From Dryas octopetala (Eukaryota > Streptophyta > Magnoliopsida > Rosales > Rosaceae): 64,000 nt of DNA. Both the position numbers and the translations under genes were made by a program. Numbering within the stretch: the stretch's first letter is position 1; each line of letters starts with the position of its first letter. The notes beneath the pieces are model-generated. The model was not told the DNA's origin and ran no database searches. It saw only the letters and a list, made by a program, of their open reading frames with translations. The stretch is taken from positions 17,581,896 through 17,645,895 of the forward strand of contig OY992837.1 in assembly GCA_963921425.1 (NCBI GenBank). Reading direction: 5' to 3'. This document shows positions 8,666-19,689 of the stretch, in pieces.

Positions 8666-10974
8666 TCAGGCCAAGGCAACAAGAAAGTCTCTATAGTCAC
8701 CAGCTGGGATGTTCTCACAAATTGCATCTCTCAGTTCAATCCCATGCTTTTTCTTAAACACCCTTTGAATTTCATCCATGTCTACTTCAGCCCTGCTCAC
8801 TATTACACGTGCCAACGCTCCTCTATCAGCTGTAGACCCTTTAATGTTTGCATACAATATCTGTCAACCATGTGCATGCCAAACTGAAATGTGAGCCTTT
8901 TTTTTAATTCCAAATTTTTTCAACAAACTTGCACAATCAAAAACAATAATAATGTATACATGCATGGGGAGTTTCTAATAAGGTTTTCCTTACTTTATTA
9001 TGAGAGTCACTCCATGTACATTCTATTTTAATGATCCGGACTGTTTATTTAAAAATGATTTTTGCAAAGAATTAGGGTAGTCAGGGGTGGACAAATTAAG
9101 GGTCCAGTGTGGGCAGTTGCCTGCTCTTACAATTTTATCTACTCATATATTTCTCTATCATCTCAACTCGTTTTTTAATGTTTTCCTTAAATGTGGGGAC
9201 AAGATGCTTGATAAAATGTCTGAAAGAAACTAAAGTAAGGGCAATTGGAAATGTCTAAGAGTTTTTTTCTCTCAAGAAAAATTTATATGAAAGTTTCTTC
9301 TTATTTTGTCCCCACGAATAAAAATTTCTGGATCTGCCACTGAGGATAGTAATAAAAGAAACTCTAATTTTACCCTCATACACTCCAAACTAGATATATT
9401 ATAGTTTTTCTATACTCGAGCTAAAATTAAAGTGCCATTATCACTGCAATTGTTGGGCCGTAGAATTGCCTACTTTGCAACTAAGTTCAATCCGCCCTCC
9501 CCCAAATCAAAAAACAAAAAAAATGTCATAGAAGAAAAAAGGATTACCTTAGCGAAGTAGTTTGGTGGATTGTGGATGCATTTTACCACCATTTTCAGTG
9601 CATTTTCAAATTCACCAGAGTTTCTGGTCTTTAGGGACTGCAAAATACAAATTAAGCCATCATTTGATTTATCTTTTTTTCAATTTGGAAACTGATGCTA
9701 GACAATAACTTAAGTTATGAGTTAACCATGTATGTTAAGTTTACAACTGAAACTCTTGAAACTAAGCATGTTACCTTTGTATAGTCATGTCCATAGATGT
9801 GTTTATAGCAAGAGAATGTAAGCTTTAGCTGTGGAATACTTCGTTTACTAAGTATTTCTAATACAACAGTTTCTTCTATGGGCCGGCCTGAACTCCCCTC
9901 CCCTGTTTCATAAAGCCTCCTTGCATCTGACTTAGCGATGTGTTGGCTAACATCTGCATGGTGTGCCTTATGTGATGCAGCCAATGCAACCAATATCTGT
10001 TACATTTAGATTTTACATACATTAATTCATCAATTAATCACTGCAAGTTTGTTTATTTTTTGGCTTCATATATATGCTTGAAGATAATTAATTAATTAAT
10101 CTTGAAAGAAAGAGTACTACTGCTCGAGGGTATACTAAAGCCAGAAATTTTTGGAATGGTGGGCTAATATATATGTTGTTTTTTTTGTTTTTACTGAATA
10201 TCTTAACTTTCATAGGTGATCACCATCACCTCTTATCACAAAAAGGGTTGGGTTAGACCAAGGCAATGGACTCAATTGGACTTCAATAATAAGTAAACTG
10301 TCAATAACCAAAAATTATATGGGATGAAAAAAATTGGGGCAAAGCCTGCCTTGGGCAATAACCCAGTGTAACAGCCATGTACAGTTCTCTGCCTTTGGCC
10401 CTGCTGAACTTACCAAATTTGTTTCCAAAATGATGTGATAATATTTAATTTATTCAAAATCTTGGTCCACTTAATAAATTTAGTGGGTGAGTCTAACATT
10501 ACGGTGAAAGAAAACATGCATATATAACGAGGTCAATATAGTAATTACCTTTTGGTAAGGATGGGGAGGCTCAATATTCATGATATCTTGGTCACAGTGT
10601 CTCCTAAATCTGGTGTGATATGCTTGTTTGATGACAAGGATTTGACTTGATTTTCGACCCACAAAAACCTCTACAAGAGCTTTATAGTTTGTATGATCAC
10701 CTTGCAGGGCCTCCCTCACCACAATTGCATCACCTTCATGCTGCTCAATCATCCACATCCACAAGGCTGCACATAACTTTGGAGAAACCCCAGTCACTAG
10801 TTCTGCCTTTTGGAGCCTACTTACCAAGTCCTCTCCATAGATTGCCTTGTAAGTTTCTCTGATCTGTCGCCTTTCTAACCGATTTCGATGAGCCAAAGCC
10901 CGAATCAACTGGCTTAGCCGTCCCCAAGAATCATGAATCTCTTTGCATTCAGTTTCAAAACTTTGGGTTGACAT
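8666..10974 (-). CDS. annexin (ANN3/ANN4/D8-like), four exons
   Basis: Four minus-strand exons, all phase 0: 10549-10974, 9775-9996, 9548-9637 and 8666-8860, giving 142+74+30+64 = 310 residues, the normal annexin length. Start at MSTQSFETE (ATG 10974); an alternative ATG lies three codons upstream at 10983. Repeat 1 contains [20 protein letters not shown] and YGEDL. Repeat 2 has [20 protein letters not shown]. Repeat 3 lies in exons 2-3 ([15 protein letters not shown]). Repeat 4 is [19 protein letters not shown], ending YRDFLVALA. Annexins bind acidic phospholipids, usually via calcium (GxGTD..D/E loops). Here the canonical loop of repeat 1 (WGTDE in relatives) is replaced by DSWGRLSQ, and repeat 4 reads [10 protein letters not shown], so calcium binding may be weak, as in Arabidopsis ANN3/ANN4. 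The middle exons have a second copy at 6416-6863. Assignment to the family is firm; orthology is not. Confidence 0.88.
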
Positions 10975-13160
10975 GGTTAGCATTTTTCTGCACATAAGAG
11001 GAGCATATAGAGCTGTGGTTCGGAAGTAGCATATACTTGGCACATTGACTCATATTAATGCAGTCATGACTTGGAGGCCACGGAAGGGATTTTCACTTTT
11101 TGGGCATGCCATTTAAGTGGTGCTAGTGGTTTACAAGTATTCAATGGATGAGTGTAGTGGCCAAAAAAAAAAAAAAGCTAATTCTATTCATTTTGAGTAG
11201 ATAGTGATGTGTAATAGTTTGGCCTGTTCTCCATGAACCATGTGAGTTTTGTTTTTGTGGCAAAAGGTTGGTGGATTTCCTATTAGACAATGAGTATGAA
11301 CTCAGCTCTTTATAGAAATCTCATCCAACTCTTTCTACATCAGCCTCTCTTTTCTTTTTCTTCTTTTTTCATTTTTCCCATTTTTTCTTTTGCATTATAA
11401 ACTGTGGAAATATCATTTATTCAATTTAATTTTTGGTCTGTGAAGAATACGGTTGGCCATATTTTCAATTTGGACTATGAACCACTTGAACTCAAATGAA
11501 ATTAAGCACAATACACCTGTTCACGACTAAACACACTATTGAAAAGTGTTAATTGGACTTGGTATATATTGAAATTTGGCACTTGATCAATCTTTTTTTA
11601 TTTAATTGTTTCTTTCTTCAGAGAGACCAGTTTTCTTCCTAAACATTTAAGAGACACCATCTTAGATTGATCTACGATTGAGAACTGTAAATGGTATCTC
11701 TTTATCCATGCCCACCAAGGTACAATGGAGGTGTCAAACTACAGGGTTATCATTAATGGACAATTCTGGGTTATTCTGCAGCCATTTTCTCCTCCTAGCC
11801 TCTGAAAATGATTATGCAAACATTAGAAATCAAGTAATTTCTGAATTACCTGCAATTGATACTCTAGTAGGTCAAGCTCAAAAAGAATCAAAGAATTGGA
11901 CATAAGATGTTTCACTAATATAATATAGAAAGAATACTGAAAAAGTATGAAAATTCACACTAGGGTGATACTCTTGTAGGTACTTAAGTATTTAAAAATT
12001 GCAGCAAGTAAAATAGACTCACAACTTGCTCTGCAAAGCTCCTGTGACTCTAACAAGATTAAATGCACACTGGGGTGATTAGACCTCCACAGGACACTTT
12101 TTCTTTTGTTTGCAGAGCAAGTCTTGAAAAGGACAAGGGAAAGGAAAGTGTACAATGCTTAAGCAAGGCCACCTTATTTCTTAAGCGAACAATTTCTTTT
12201 ACTTCCTGTCCCCAATGTCCAAATGGAGCCCAAATACATTTTTTAATTGAAGAATAGGGGAAGAGTACATCCTAATGTTGCACAATGAGCACACAACCAA
12301 CTACGATGACTAATGCCAACATAAAAGTATAAATCAGCATCAAATACAAATTGCCACTTAGTTTTAGGATCAAAGTAGGGTGGTCTGAAAATAATCCTAA
12401 TTTTATTATATTTCTCAGTGGAAGCAACATTGGAGAAGCATAGCTTGGTCACCATAAACAACAATGTTTTTCTTAGCACCCACAATTAGCTGACAGGCCA
12501 AGTTATTTCAATCCTCAAATCACCCTGTAAGGTGAAATAGCTTCAAAATGGTAATACAATGACACCTCCACGTTCTGATTGTTTGGCCACCTAAAGGGCC
12601 AAACTCATAACATGCAAGAGATTCTCTGACCCAAATTACCATTGTCTAATCTAAAGACTCGGATAACACGTATCAAGACCACTCTAGACAAGGGCCATAT
12701 AGAAATACATAGCTGATTCAAGACCTTAAGTACAGCAATAAAAAGTGGTGATAATATTACTTGTCAATATTATATAAAATGTGCATTCTTACCAATTTCA
12801 CTTACTGACTGACAACAATTAACACAGTGACATACATTTAGATTACTGAAATCATAGACAATAAACTTGTTCACTCAAAGTAGTGCTTTTCAATCAAGAA
12901 ACCCAATGCGGTCTCAAGGCTGCACTAAGGCAAAGCCAATTTGGACTCCTGGAAACCTAATAGAAATCCATTCATCTAAGTTCCAAAACTTTTGAAAAAA
13001 ATAAAAAAGAGTTAAATTTGTTCTGACATCAACATGCATGTTCATAAATCAAATTAAACCATTTGGGTCTTACACATTCAGCAGGTATTCCCATTCTACA
13101 CAAACATTCCCAATTGTGCCTAATCATGCTTCTCCCACACCCAATACTTCTCAACTACTA
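10975..13160. other. annexin promoter side and intergenic DNA
   Basis: No supported coding gene. The first ~250 bases upstream of the annexin ATG should contain its leader and promoter; no strong TATA box stands out. Short ORFs at 11678-11905 and 12063-12485 lack recognisable domains or exon structure. Confidence 0.45.
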
Positions 13161-13440
13161 TTTTTTTTTTTTATGAGAAACAAGATTATTAAAACAAAAC
13201 ATAATTACAAAATATAAAGGTAGTGGACAAGATATCCACCTATCTTAACATAACAACAATCACCCCTCAACCCTTGACGAATATAAAAGTAGAGAGAAAA
13301 ACACATATAGAAACCTAACAACAACACAAGACCCGAAGCAGCAATAGATTGAGATTGAAGAAACAAAGAAAGAAAGAAAGTTTGCAGGGAAAGGGAATAA
13401 TATATCAAGGAACACTTACTTGATAGATGCATAATGAAAG
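13161..13440 (-). mobile_element. short LINE 3'-end fragment (minus strand)
   Basis: A T-run at 13161-13172 (a poly-A tail on the minus strand) is followed ~50 bases inward by GTGGACAAGATATCCAC (13223-13239), a hairpin also found ~50 bases from the tail of the neighbouring LINE. It is probably a strongly 5'-truncated insertion of the same family; its inner boundary is approximate. Confidence 0.45.
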
Positions 13441-13492
13441 CTCAAAGACAAGAAAGATTAACCTCAGATTATAGAAAGATAAAGTAGCTGGA

Positions 13493-14917
13493 TTTTTTTT
13501 TTTGAAAAGAGAGAAACTTTTTATTGATCAAAACTCAGAACAATACACACAATGGACAAGATGTCCATTATTGAGAGAAAAGATCAAAAAACGAAAAAAC
13601 ATAAAATTAGGTCTCATAACGCCTAATCCATTTATCTAAGTGCTGCCCTCCAATCTAAAATTATATCGAATAGATATACCCCCCTGAAGTCACTAGTAAC
13701 AGATGCCCAAAGGGATGACCAAAACACTACTCTATCCCACAATTCTTCAACATCTGCACCTCTATAATCCTCAAAAATTCTTCGATTCCTCTCCATCCAA
13801 ATAACCCAGAAAATGGCCAGCATTCTGCAATTCCAAAACACCTTGGCCTTCTTGATCCCACCAAAACCAAAGAACTTTTCACTCAACAAAGAATAGCACC
13901 CTTCTGGCATTACCCACATTACCCCTGCATCTTTGAATAAATTTGACCACAGCTTTGCTGCTACAGAACACTGAAGGAAAACATGATCAACACTCTCCCC
14001 TTGGATCTTACACATAACACACCTGCTTGGAGATAAACAAACATTTGGCCTCCTTTTTTGTAGAATATCACAAGTATTTATCTTTCCAAGAGCTACTAAC
14101 CAAGCCAAAACTCTGACTTTTGGAGGAACTTTTGCTTTCCAAATCAAGCCTGCCGGTAGAAAAAGACTACCATCGCCATGCCCACAAAGAAAGGTAAAAA
14201 AAGACTTTGAAGAGAAAAACCCTTTTGAGTCCAATTTCCAAATTCTTGAATCTCTAGTGGACGACAAATGAACTTTCTCAAGCACTAAGAGCAAGGATGA
14301 CAACTCCTCCACTTCTAAGTCATTTAAATTCCTTCGAAAGCCCAGGTTCCAAATTGGCTGAAAATTAACTCCCCCTGCCATTTCTGCCACTGTTAAGCCA
14401 TGATGATCTGACAGATTATACAGCCTTGGAAAACAGGTTTTAAAAGCCTCCTCTCCTCCCCAAACATCCTCCCAAAATCTAGCCCTTTCGCCGTTCCCTA
14501 CAACCAGCTTACAGCACCCTATAAACTTATTAAAGCCTTTTGATATATCTTTCCAAGGGCTGCGACTTGACCCTTTCCTTACCTCTTTTGAATCCCAACC
14601 ATTCTCGTGGTTTCCATATTTACTTCTAATCACTTCATGCCATAAGGATTCTCTTTCCAAAGGATATCTCCAAAGCCATTTCCCCAATAAGGCCATATTT
14701 TTTGCTTCCAGATTCCCTATGCCCAATCCCCCTGATTGCTTTGACTGAGAAACAATATCCCATCTAACCAGATTAAACTTTCTCCCTTCCCCAACTCCTT
14801 TCCACAGGAAGTTTCTCATTAGTTTCTCCACCCTTTTAGCTACCCCCTTTGGTATTTTAAAAAGTGATAAGTAGTAAGTTGGGATACTCCCCAAAACAGC
14901 CTGAATCAATGTCAATG
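13493..14917 (-). mobile_element. 5'-truncated L1-type LINE
   Basis: Minus-strand insertion ending in a poly-A tail (T-run 13493-13503 on plus) with an AATAAA signal at 13520-13525. It contains the C-terminal part of ORF2 (13632-14915). Upstream of 14917 the LINE similarity stops abruptly, typical of abortive reverse transcription. I could not identify a convincing target-site duplication. Confidence 0.8.
13632..14915 (-). pseudogene. LINE ORF2 C-terminal part (RT end plus zf-RVT domain)
   Basis: An open frame of 427 codons starts MTLIQAVLGSIPTYYLSLFK, the conserved sequence just after the reverse-transcriptase thumb in plant L1 elements (family: GGRLTLIQSVLSSLP.Y). The central part carries WRYPLERESLWHEVIRSKYG and a string of Trp motifs. 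Residues ~255-345 form the zinc-binding reverse-transcriptase domain: IWKAKVPPKVRVLAWL, then RCVMCKIQGESVDHVFLQCS with its CxxC..H..C ligands. The tail IFWVIWMERNRRIFEDY is typical of these ORF2 ends. Endonuclease and the catalytic RT motifs (FADD) are missing, so it is non-functional although the frame has no stops, which suggests a fairly young insertion. Confidence 0.85.
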
Positions 14918-16392
14918 TTTCACACCCAAAAACTTGGCTTCACACCAAAAGTTCCCATTGCAGGAAAATTAACAGACCAGAAAATTTCTGATAAAATGTT
15001 TTATTCATCATCATCATTTAAATTTGTCAAGGTTTTGTAATCTGGACTTCGGGTCTACCAATTAATGCTTCTTGTCTATATTTCACTATTGTGGCAGTAA
15101 GTTCAAAGCATAAGAACACCCTTCCATGGTCTCCTAATTCCCTGAAAAATTCCGGCATCACACCGGCCTTCGGCATCTCACCTAAGGTGGCTTGGAATCA
15201 CTCCAAGTCAATTCATGCTTCACACACAAGCAGAAAAATCTAATTTCTTTCACCATTAACTTCTCTTAAAAGGTTACAAACCAGCCCTTTTATAGAGCCA
15301 TTGATACATGAACAATAAGACCCACATTAATACGCCTAGGAATTCTAAGAGACATAACTCATAACACTTAATGCCTTGAACAGGTGACATAAAGAGACTC
15401 TTCATGTGTAAATTGCATTCATTAAATAAAAAAAGACTTCATGTGCTGCTTGGAACTTGGATGGACTGATTTAAAATACTTTGAACTTGGCTCCTGCATT
15501 ACTCAGCTACATATCACAATATCACTTCTGCATCCTGTATTGATTGGTAAATGTAAGAGCAGAGTTGGTCTTACATTCATAACAAATTTCTACCAAAATC
15601 TTTCTTAGTAATCTACTATGATCTACCAACAGTACAAATTGTGAAGAAAAATCTGAAAATAAAAATAAAGCACCTGATTGGTATCACTTTTGTGGACCAG
15701 CTTTTATATATGAATCTTCATGCATATATGGATAGATTAATGTAAAAATACATTCTGCATTGTTTTTTAAGACTGTTCGCAAACAATATTCTTTCATAAA
15801 GCTATTTATAACTCATTTCAAATATCTATAATTGCTTAAAATGGCTTATTAAAGTATTTTTGTTGAACTTCAAGCATCACCCTTTCATTTCACCCCTACA
15901 TAATTTTTTACTCAAAAGAATAAATTAAGCTTAAGAACAAAATTCAGTAAATGTCTTGCCAGACTCATTCTTGAAAATTTTGAAATGCTTCAAAATTTTC
16001 AAACAGACATCATTATACCATGAACTAAAAGCAGGGGTCTTATATAAATATAACTTGTCAACATAAATTCATAATTAAGAAGGAAAGAGAAGAAAAAATA
16101 TTAAGTCCCTAAATTCATCATAGAATTCCCACATAACACAAGATCATTTACATTTTCAAATTTAAACAATATACCATATAAGTATATAATATAACAAACC
16201 CCTAAGTGTATATTACAATATAAACAAAGTAAGCACCCAATACAGAATGTATATATATGTGTGCAACTTACAAGTAAAAGAGAATGGAGAAAAAAGCTAA
16301 GATATCCTCACCTGAGAATAGAGAAAAACCTTGCGGATGTTTGATATCTAGTAAATGTCAGACACTCCTCTAGTGACTTCATTGAATGCCAA
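14918..16392. other. region 3' of the PPR gene; possible 3' UTR intron
   Basis: No coding gene seen. On the minus strand CTCAG then GTGAGGATATC near 16312 is a good splice donor about 80 bases past the PPR stop codon, so the PPR transcript may have a spliced 3' UTR; no acceptor exon can be fixed by eye. The rest is AT-rich. Confidence 0.4.
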
Positions 16393-19038
16393 TTAAATGA
16401 ATAGCATCGTAGACTCAGTTGGACTAAACCCTTTCTGGTACATTGCTTCTAGCCATCTATCCGCCTCAGATGTCCTCCCATGTTTAAGAAAACCATGTAC
16501 TAAGATGTCATAAGTCCATCGATTAGGCTCATACCCTTTCTGGGACATCCTATAGAACAATGCACAAGCATGGTCCATCATCCTGCTATTACTTAATCTT
16601 CTCAGCAAAATATTGTATGTGTATACGTCTAGAGGAAAGCACTTTTCAAGTACTTCTTCCAAGTTGTCAATATGTTGGTTCACCCTAATTCCGCCAGAAA
16701 ATACACCAATAAGCAAACCAAGCATTGAACTATCAGACGTCTCGTTTTGCACCTCTCTTAGACGAACCCAAGCCTTGTAGAGCTCTTGTGTTTTCAAAGA
16801 ATGCAACAGAAGTATGTTACCAATAAAGGATGTAATATGGCGACCAACTTTCTCCAAGTCATTAATGAGATTGACCGCTGTATCATATTCTTTATTGCAG
16901 CACAGCAACTGTATAAGAAACTCATAACAATCATCACTTGGAACCACTCCCTTCTCTCTCATTTCCTTCAAGAAGTTAAGTGCAATATCCGCCCTTTTGG
17001 CTTTGCATAGACCAACAATCATGGCACTGTATAGTCTTCTCCCCATCTTTCTTCTCTGGTGCAGATCATTGAAGAAATTCAAAGCATCTGAAATTCGTCC
17101 ACTCTTCAAATAGCTCTGCAACAAAAGAACGTCAGATCTCAGATTGGGCTCAATCCCACTTCGCTGCATCATCTCAAATACTTCTCTAGCCAGCTCGGGC
17201 CTTTTGGCATGCCCAGCTCCATACATGAAAAAGTTGTATATCTGACAACAGGGCTCCCTACAAGACAGCTGCATCTCCAACAAATTGAAAAATTGCTTGT
17301 CTGGATTTTCCATCTCACATAGACAGCAAATTACATCTTTGAACAATGCAGGAGTCGGTGAGTGACCCTTTTCTTGCATTTCAATAAGAAGTCTGGCAGC
17401 AATATCCCCCATATTTAACCTAATTAAACCATGTATCAAGCTATAGTATGTACTCTTTTTAGCAAATTTATTTGTTCTGTTGAGTTCCCCATGCATCAAA
17501 TAACCATCTTCTACCCTCTTAGTTCTGCAAAGAGTTGTAATAAACTTATTGTATGTGGAGGAACTCGGCAAAAAGTTCTGCTCTGATGCAAAAATAACTA
17601 ACTGCTTCATCTTATCAAGCTTTCCCTCTCTGCACAAAGCATCTGCCAGTATAGAAAACGTTTTCCTACCCGGAAAATAACCTTGTTCAGTAGAATACTT
17701 CAACACCTCATACGCTTCGTCAATGCTGTTATCCCCACATAAAGTATTAATTAAATAGTTGTAAAACATACTATTAGGGGAGAGCCCGAACTCAGACCTC
17801 GAATAATACAACTCCAGCGCAATACCAACCATTCCCGCTTTGCAAAAGAAGCACAAGACAGCATTCATGGTGACATTATCAGGGGAAATCTGACCCTCCT
17901 TCATCTCTATCAACAAATCACAAACCTCCTCAAGCCGGTCCTCCCTCAAAAGCCTGCATATCAAAGCATTGTACCTAAACACATGGGGAACATACCCTTC
18001 CAATGACTTCTTGCTTTGCAAAAACTCCAACGCCGCATCCAACTTCCCAGCCTGAACTAGATCACGAATCCACACACCATAAGCACTCTCCATCATAACC
18101 ACCCCCGAGTCTCGAAACTCCTCCACCAACTTCCCGGCATGCTGGAACTTCTTATGCTTACAAAGGGCATCCACAAGAACACTCACGGAATCCCCATTGA
18201 CGGTCTGCCCATCCGCCATCAATTTCCGCAGATACCCTTCCGCCTCATCTAACAGGTTTTTCTTGCAGTACCACTTGACCATAACCGAATGTGTGACCTC
18301 ATTCTCGAAACCCCTCAAAGCAATTTGCTTGGCAATGACCTGAACAGCATCGAAACAATTCTCCTCCACTAGAGCATTCAAAAGCACATGATAAGCAAAG
18401 GCATCCAAGTCAAGACCCTGAAACCGCATTTTACCAAACAGTTGGAGCGCAATGTCGGGCTTGCCCGCTACCGCGTAACCCATGACCAGAGTATCGTGGA
18501 ATCGAACCCTGTACGAGTACCGTTGTTTCTGATAATTGGAAAGAAAGTCGAGCATCAGCGACATGAGCTTCGCCCGCGACAAAATCTTGAAAATGGCATT
18601 GAACGTGGCGCGCGTGTGGTGGAACCCGGGCTGGCGGCCGGCCCAGTCGAAGAACTTGAGGGAGGAGAGAACGTCCTGGCGGTTGCTGACGTGGCGGAGG
18701 ACCTCCAGGACGAAGGCCTCGTTGAGGCGGAGGTTGAGATGGGAGAGCTCCGAGTCGGCGGAGGAGCGGTGGTGGTGGTGAAACGGCATGCCGATTTCTC
18801 CGTCGTCGTCTGTGGTGGTTTTGAGGATTTGGGAGATTCGGTCGAGGACGACGTCGTTTTGGGTGTTGAACCATTCTTTGAATGAGAGGACTACCTCCTT
18901 TGCTGGGAATGTGGACGATGATGATGGCCTTGAACCAGTCAAAACGACGCCGTTGTTGATGATGACGAGTGAGGAGAGGTAGTTAGCACGAGATTTGGCT
19001 AATTTTTGAAGTGAACAAAGCATTATAGGGGGATTCAA
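16393..19038 (-). CDS. P-class PPR protein, probably mitochondrial (At1g71210-like)
   Basis: Intronless ORF of 881 codons. The N terminus (MNPPIMLCSLQKLAKSRANY) is basic, Ser-rich and acid-free, like a mitochondrial presequence; an alternative start is the Met at residue 6. Residues ~45-75 (FKEWFNTQNDVVLDRISQIL) and ~105-135 (NEAFVLEVLRH..DVLSSLKFFDWAGRQPG) are the conserved lead-in of this PPR subgroup. About 18-20 35-residue repeats follow to the C terminus, for example FAYHVLLNALVEENCFDAVQ, STYNKFITTLCRTKRVEDGY and WTYDILVHGFLKHGRTSEAD. There is no E, DYW or SMR domain, so it is a P-class RNA binder acting in organelle RNA stability, splicing or translation. Similarity to Arabidopsis At1g71210 is from memory of the lead-in region and length. 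The 5' half is GC-rich compared with its surroundings. The gene appears intact. Confidence 0.88.
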   Translation of the reverse strand: MNPPIMLCSLQKLAKSRANYLSSLVIINNGVVLTGSRPSSSSTFPAKEVVLSFKEWFNTQNDVVLDRISQILKTTTDDDGEIGMPFHHHHRSSADSELSHLNLRLNEAFVLEVLRHVSNRQDVLSSLKFFDWAGRQPGFHHTRATFNAIFKILSRAKLMSLMLDFLSNYQKQRYSYRVRFHDTLVMGYAVAGKPDIALQLFGKMRFQGLDLDAFAYHVLLNALVEENCFDAVQVIAKQIALRGFENEVTHSVMVKWYCKKNLLDEAEGYLRKLMADGQTVNGDSVSVLVDALCKHKKFQHAGKLVEEFRDSGVVMMESAYGVWIRDLVQAGKLDAALEFLQSKKSLEGYVPHVFRYNALICRLLREDRLEEVCDLLIEMKEGQISPDNVTMNAVLCFFCKAGMVGIALELYYSRSEFGLSPNSMFYNYLINTLCGDNSIDEAYEVLKYSTEQGYFPGRKTFSILADALCREGKLDKMKQLVIFASEQNFLPSSSTYNKFITTLCRTKRVEDGYLMHGELNRTNKFAKKSTYYSLIHGLIRLNMGDIAARLLIEMQEKGHSPTPALFKDVICCLCEMENPDKQFFNLLEMQLSCREPCCQIYNFFMYGAGHAKRPELAREVFEMMQRSGIEPNLRSDVLLLQSYLKSGRISDALNFFNDLHQRRKMGRRLYSAMIVGLCKAKRADIALNFLKEMREKGVVPSDDCYEFLIQLLCCNKEYDTAVNLINDLEKVGRHITSFIGNILLLHSLKTQELYKAWVRLREVQNETSDSSMLGLLIGVFSGGIRVNQHIDNLEEVLEKCFPLDVYTYNILLRRLSNSRMMDHACALFYRMSQKGYEPNRWTYDILVHGFLKHGRTSEADRWLEAMYQKGFSPTESTMLFI

Positions 19039-19615
19039 TTCTCAGTTGGCAAGTAGGCTTATGTCTTATGTCTGAGGAATCTGCTCGATGCTCATGCTGC
19101 AATTCGCTTCAGCTGTTTTTTGAAGACAGATCAATTTTTGAGACACGCCCAGAACAAAGAAGCTCGAAATCAATTTTTCTCTGTGAGAAAATCTCTCTGA
19201 GTTTGGGTGTGTCTCTGCGTTCGTCTCTCTCCTGGCGCTGTTCTTGGGATTTGGGGTTTATTCACAAACACTGAGGTTTTCAGTGTTTTCATGTAGACTT
19301 CTAATGTTTCAAAAATTACAACGAAACCCTAGTTTTAATGTGGTACTTAAACTTTTATTTGTCCCAATTGAATACCTAAATTTTTATTTTGTGTCTAATA
19401 AATACCAAAATGAATTTTTGTTAAAATTATCAACAAAAGTTAGGGGCAATATAATCAAAGTATATTTTAATTATTTTATTTATATGTTTAAAATTATAAA
19501 AAAAAAACACAACCAACAAAAAAAAACACAAAATTATAATTAAAATATAATTTAATTATATTTTATAAAACTAAACCATGTTCAAACATCCTCTTTACAC
19601 TTTAATTCTAAGTTT

Positions 19616-19621
<6 letters not shown>
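19039..19621. other. PPR upstream region and AT-rich repeat-like DNA
   Basis: 19039-19270 is the likely PPR 5' leader and promoter, moderately GC-rich. The short plus ORFs there have no domain support. 19300-19620 is AT-rich with no gene. Confidence 0.45.
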
Positions 19622-19675
<54 letters not shown>

Positions 19676-19684
19676 AGAGAGAGT
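19622..19684. repeat. (GA)n microsatellite
   Basis: About 30 GA units with one ATG interruption; a likely length-polymorphic locus. Confidence 0.9.
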
Positions 19685-19689
19685 TTGAA

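Noticed and set aside
11678-12485. Small ORFs on both strands between the annexin and the LINE copies.
   Set aside because: No domains, no codon-level signal and no consistent splice sites.
18388-18885. Long ORFs antisense to the PPR gene (both 18388-18885 plus and an overlapping Arg/Pro-rich minus frame).
   Set aside because: They are shadows of the GC-rich 5' end of the PPR coding sequence; composition is low-complexity and no domain is visible.
19068-19274. Small Cys/Ser-rich ORF divergent from the PPR gene.
   Set aside because: It falls in the PPR leader/promoter, with no recognisable domain or splice structure.
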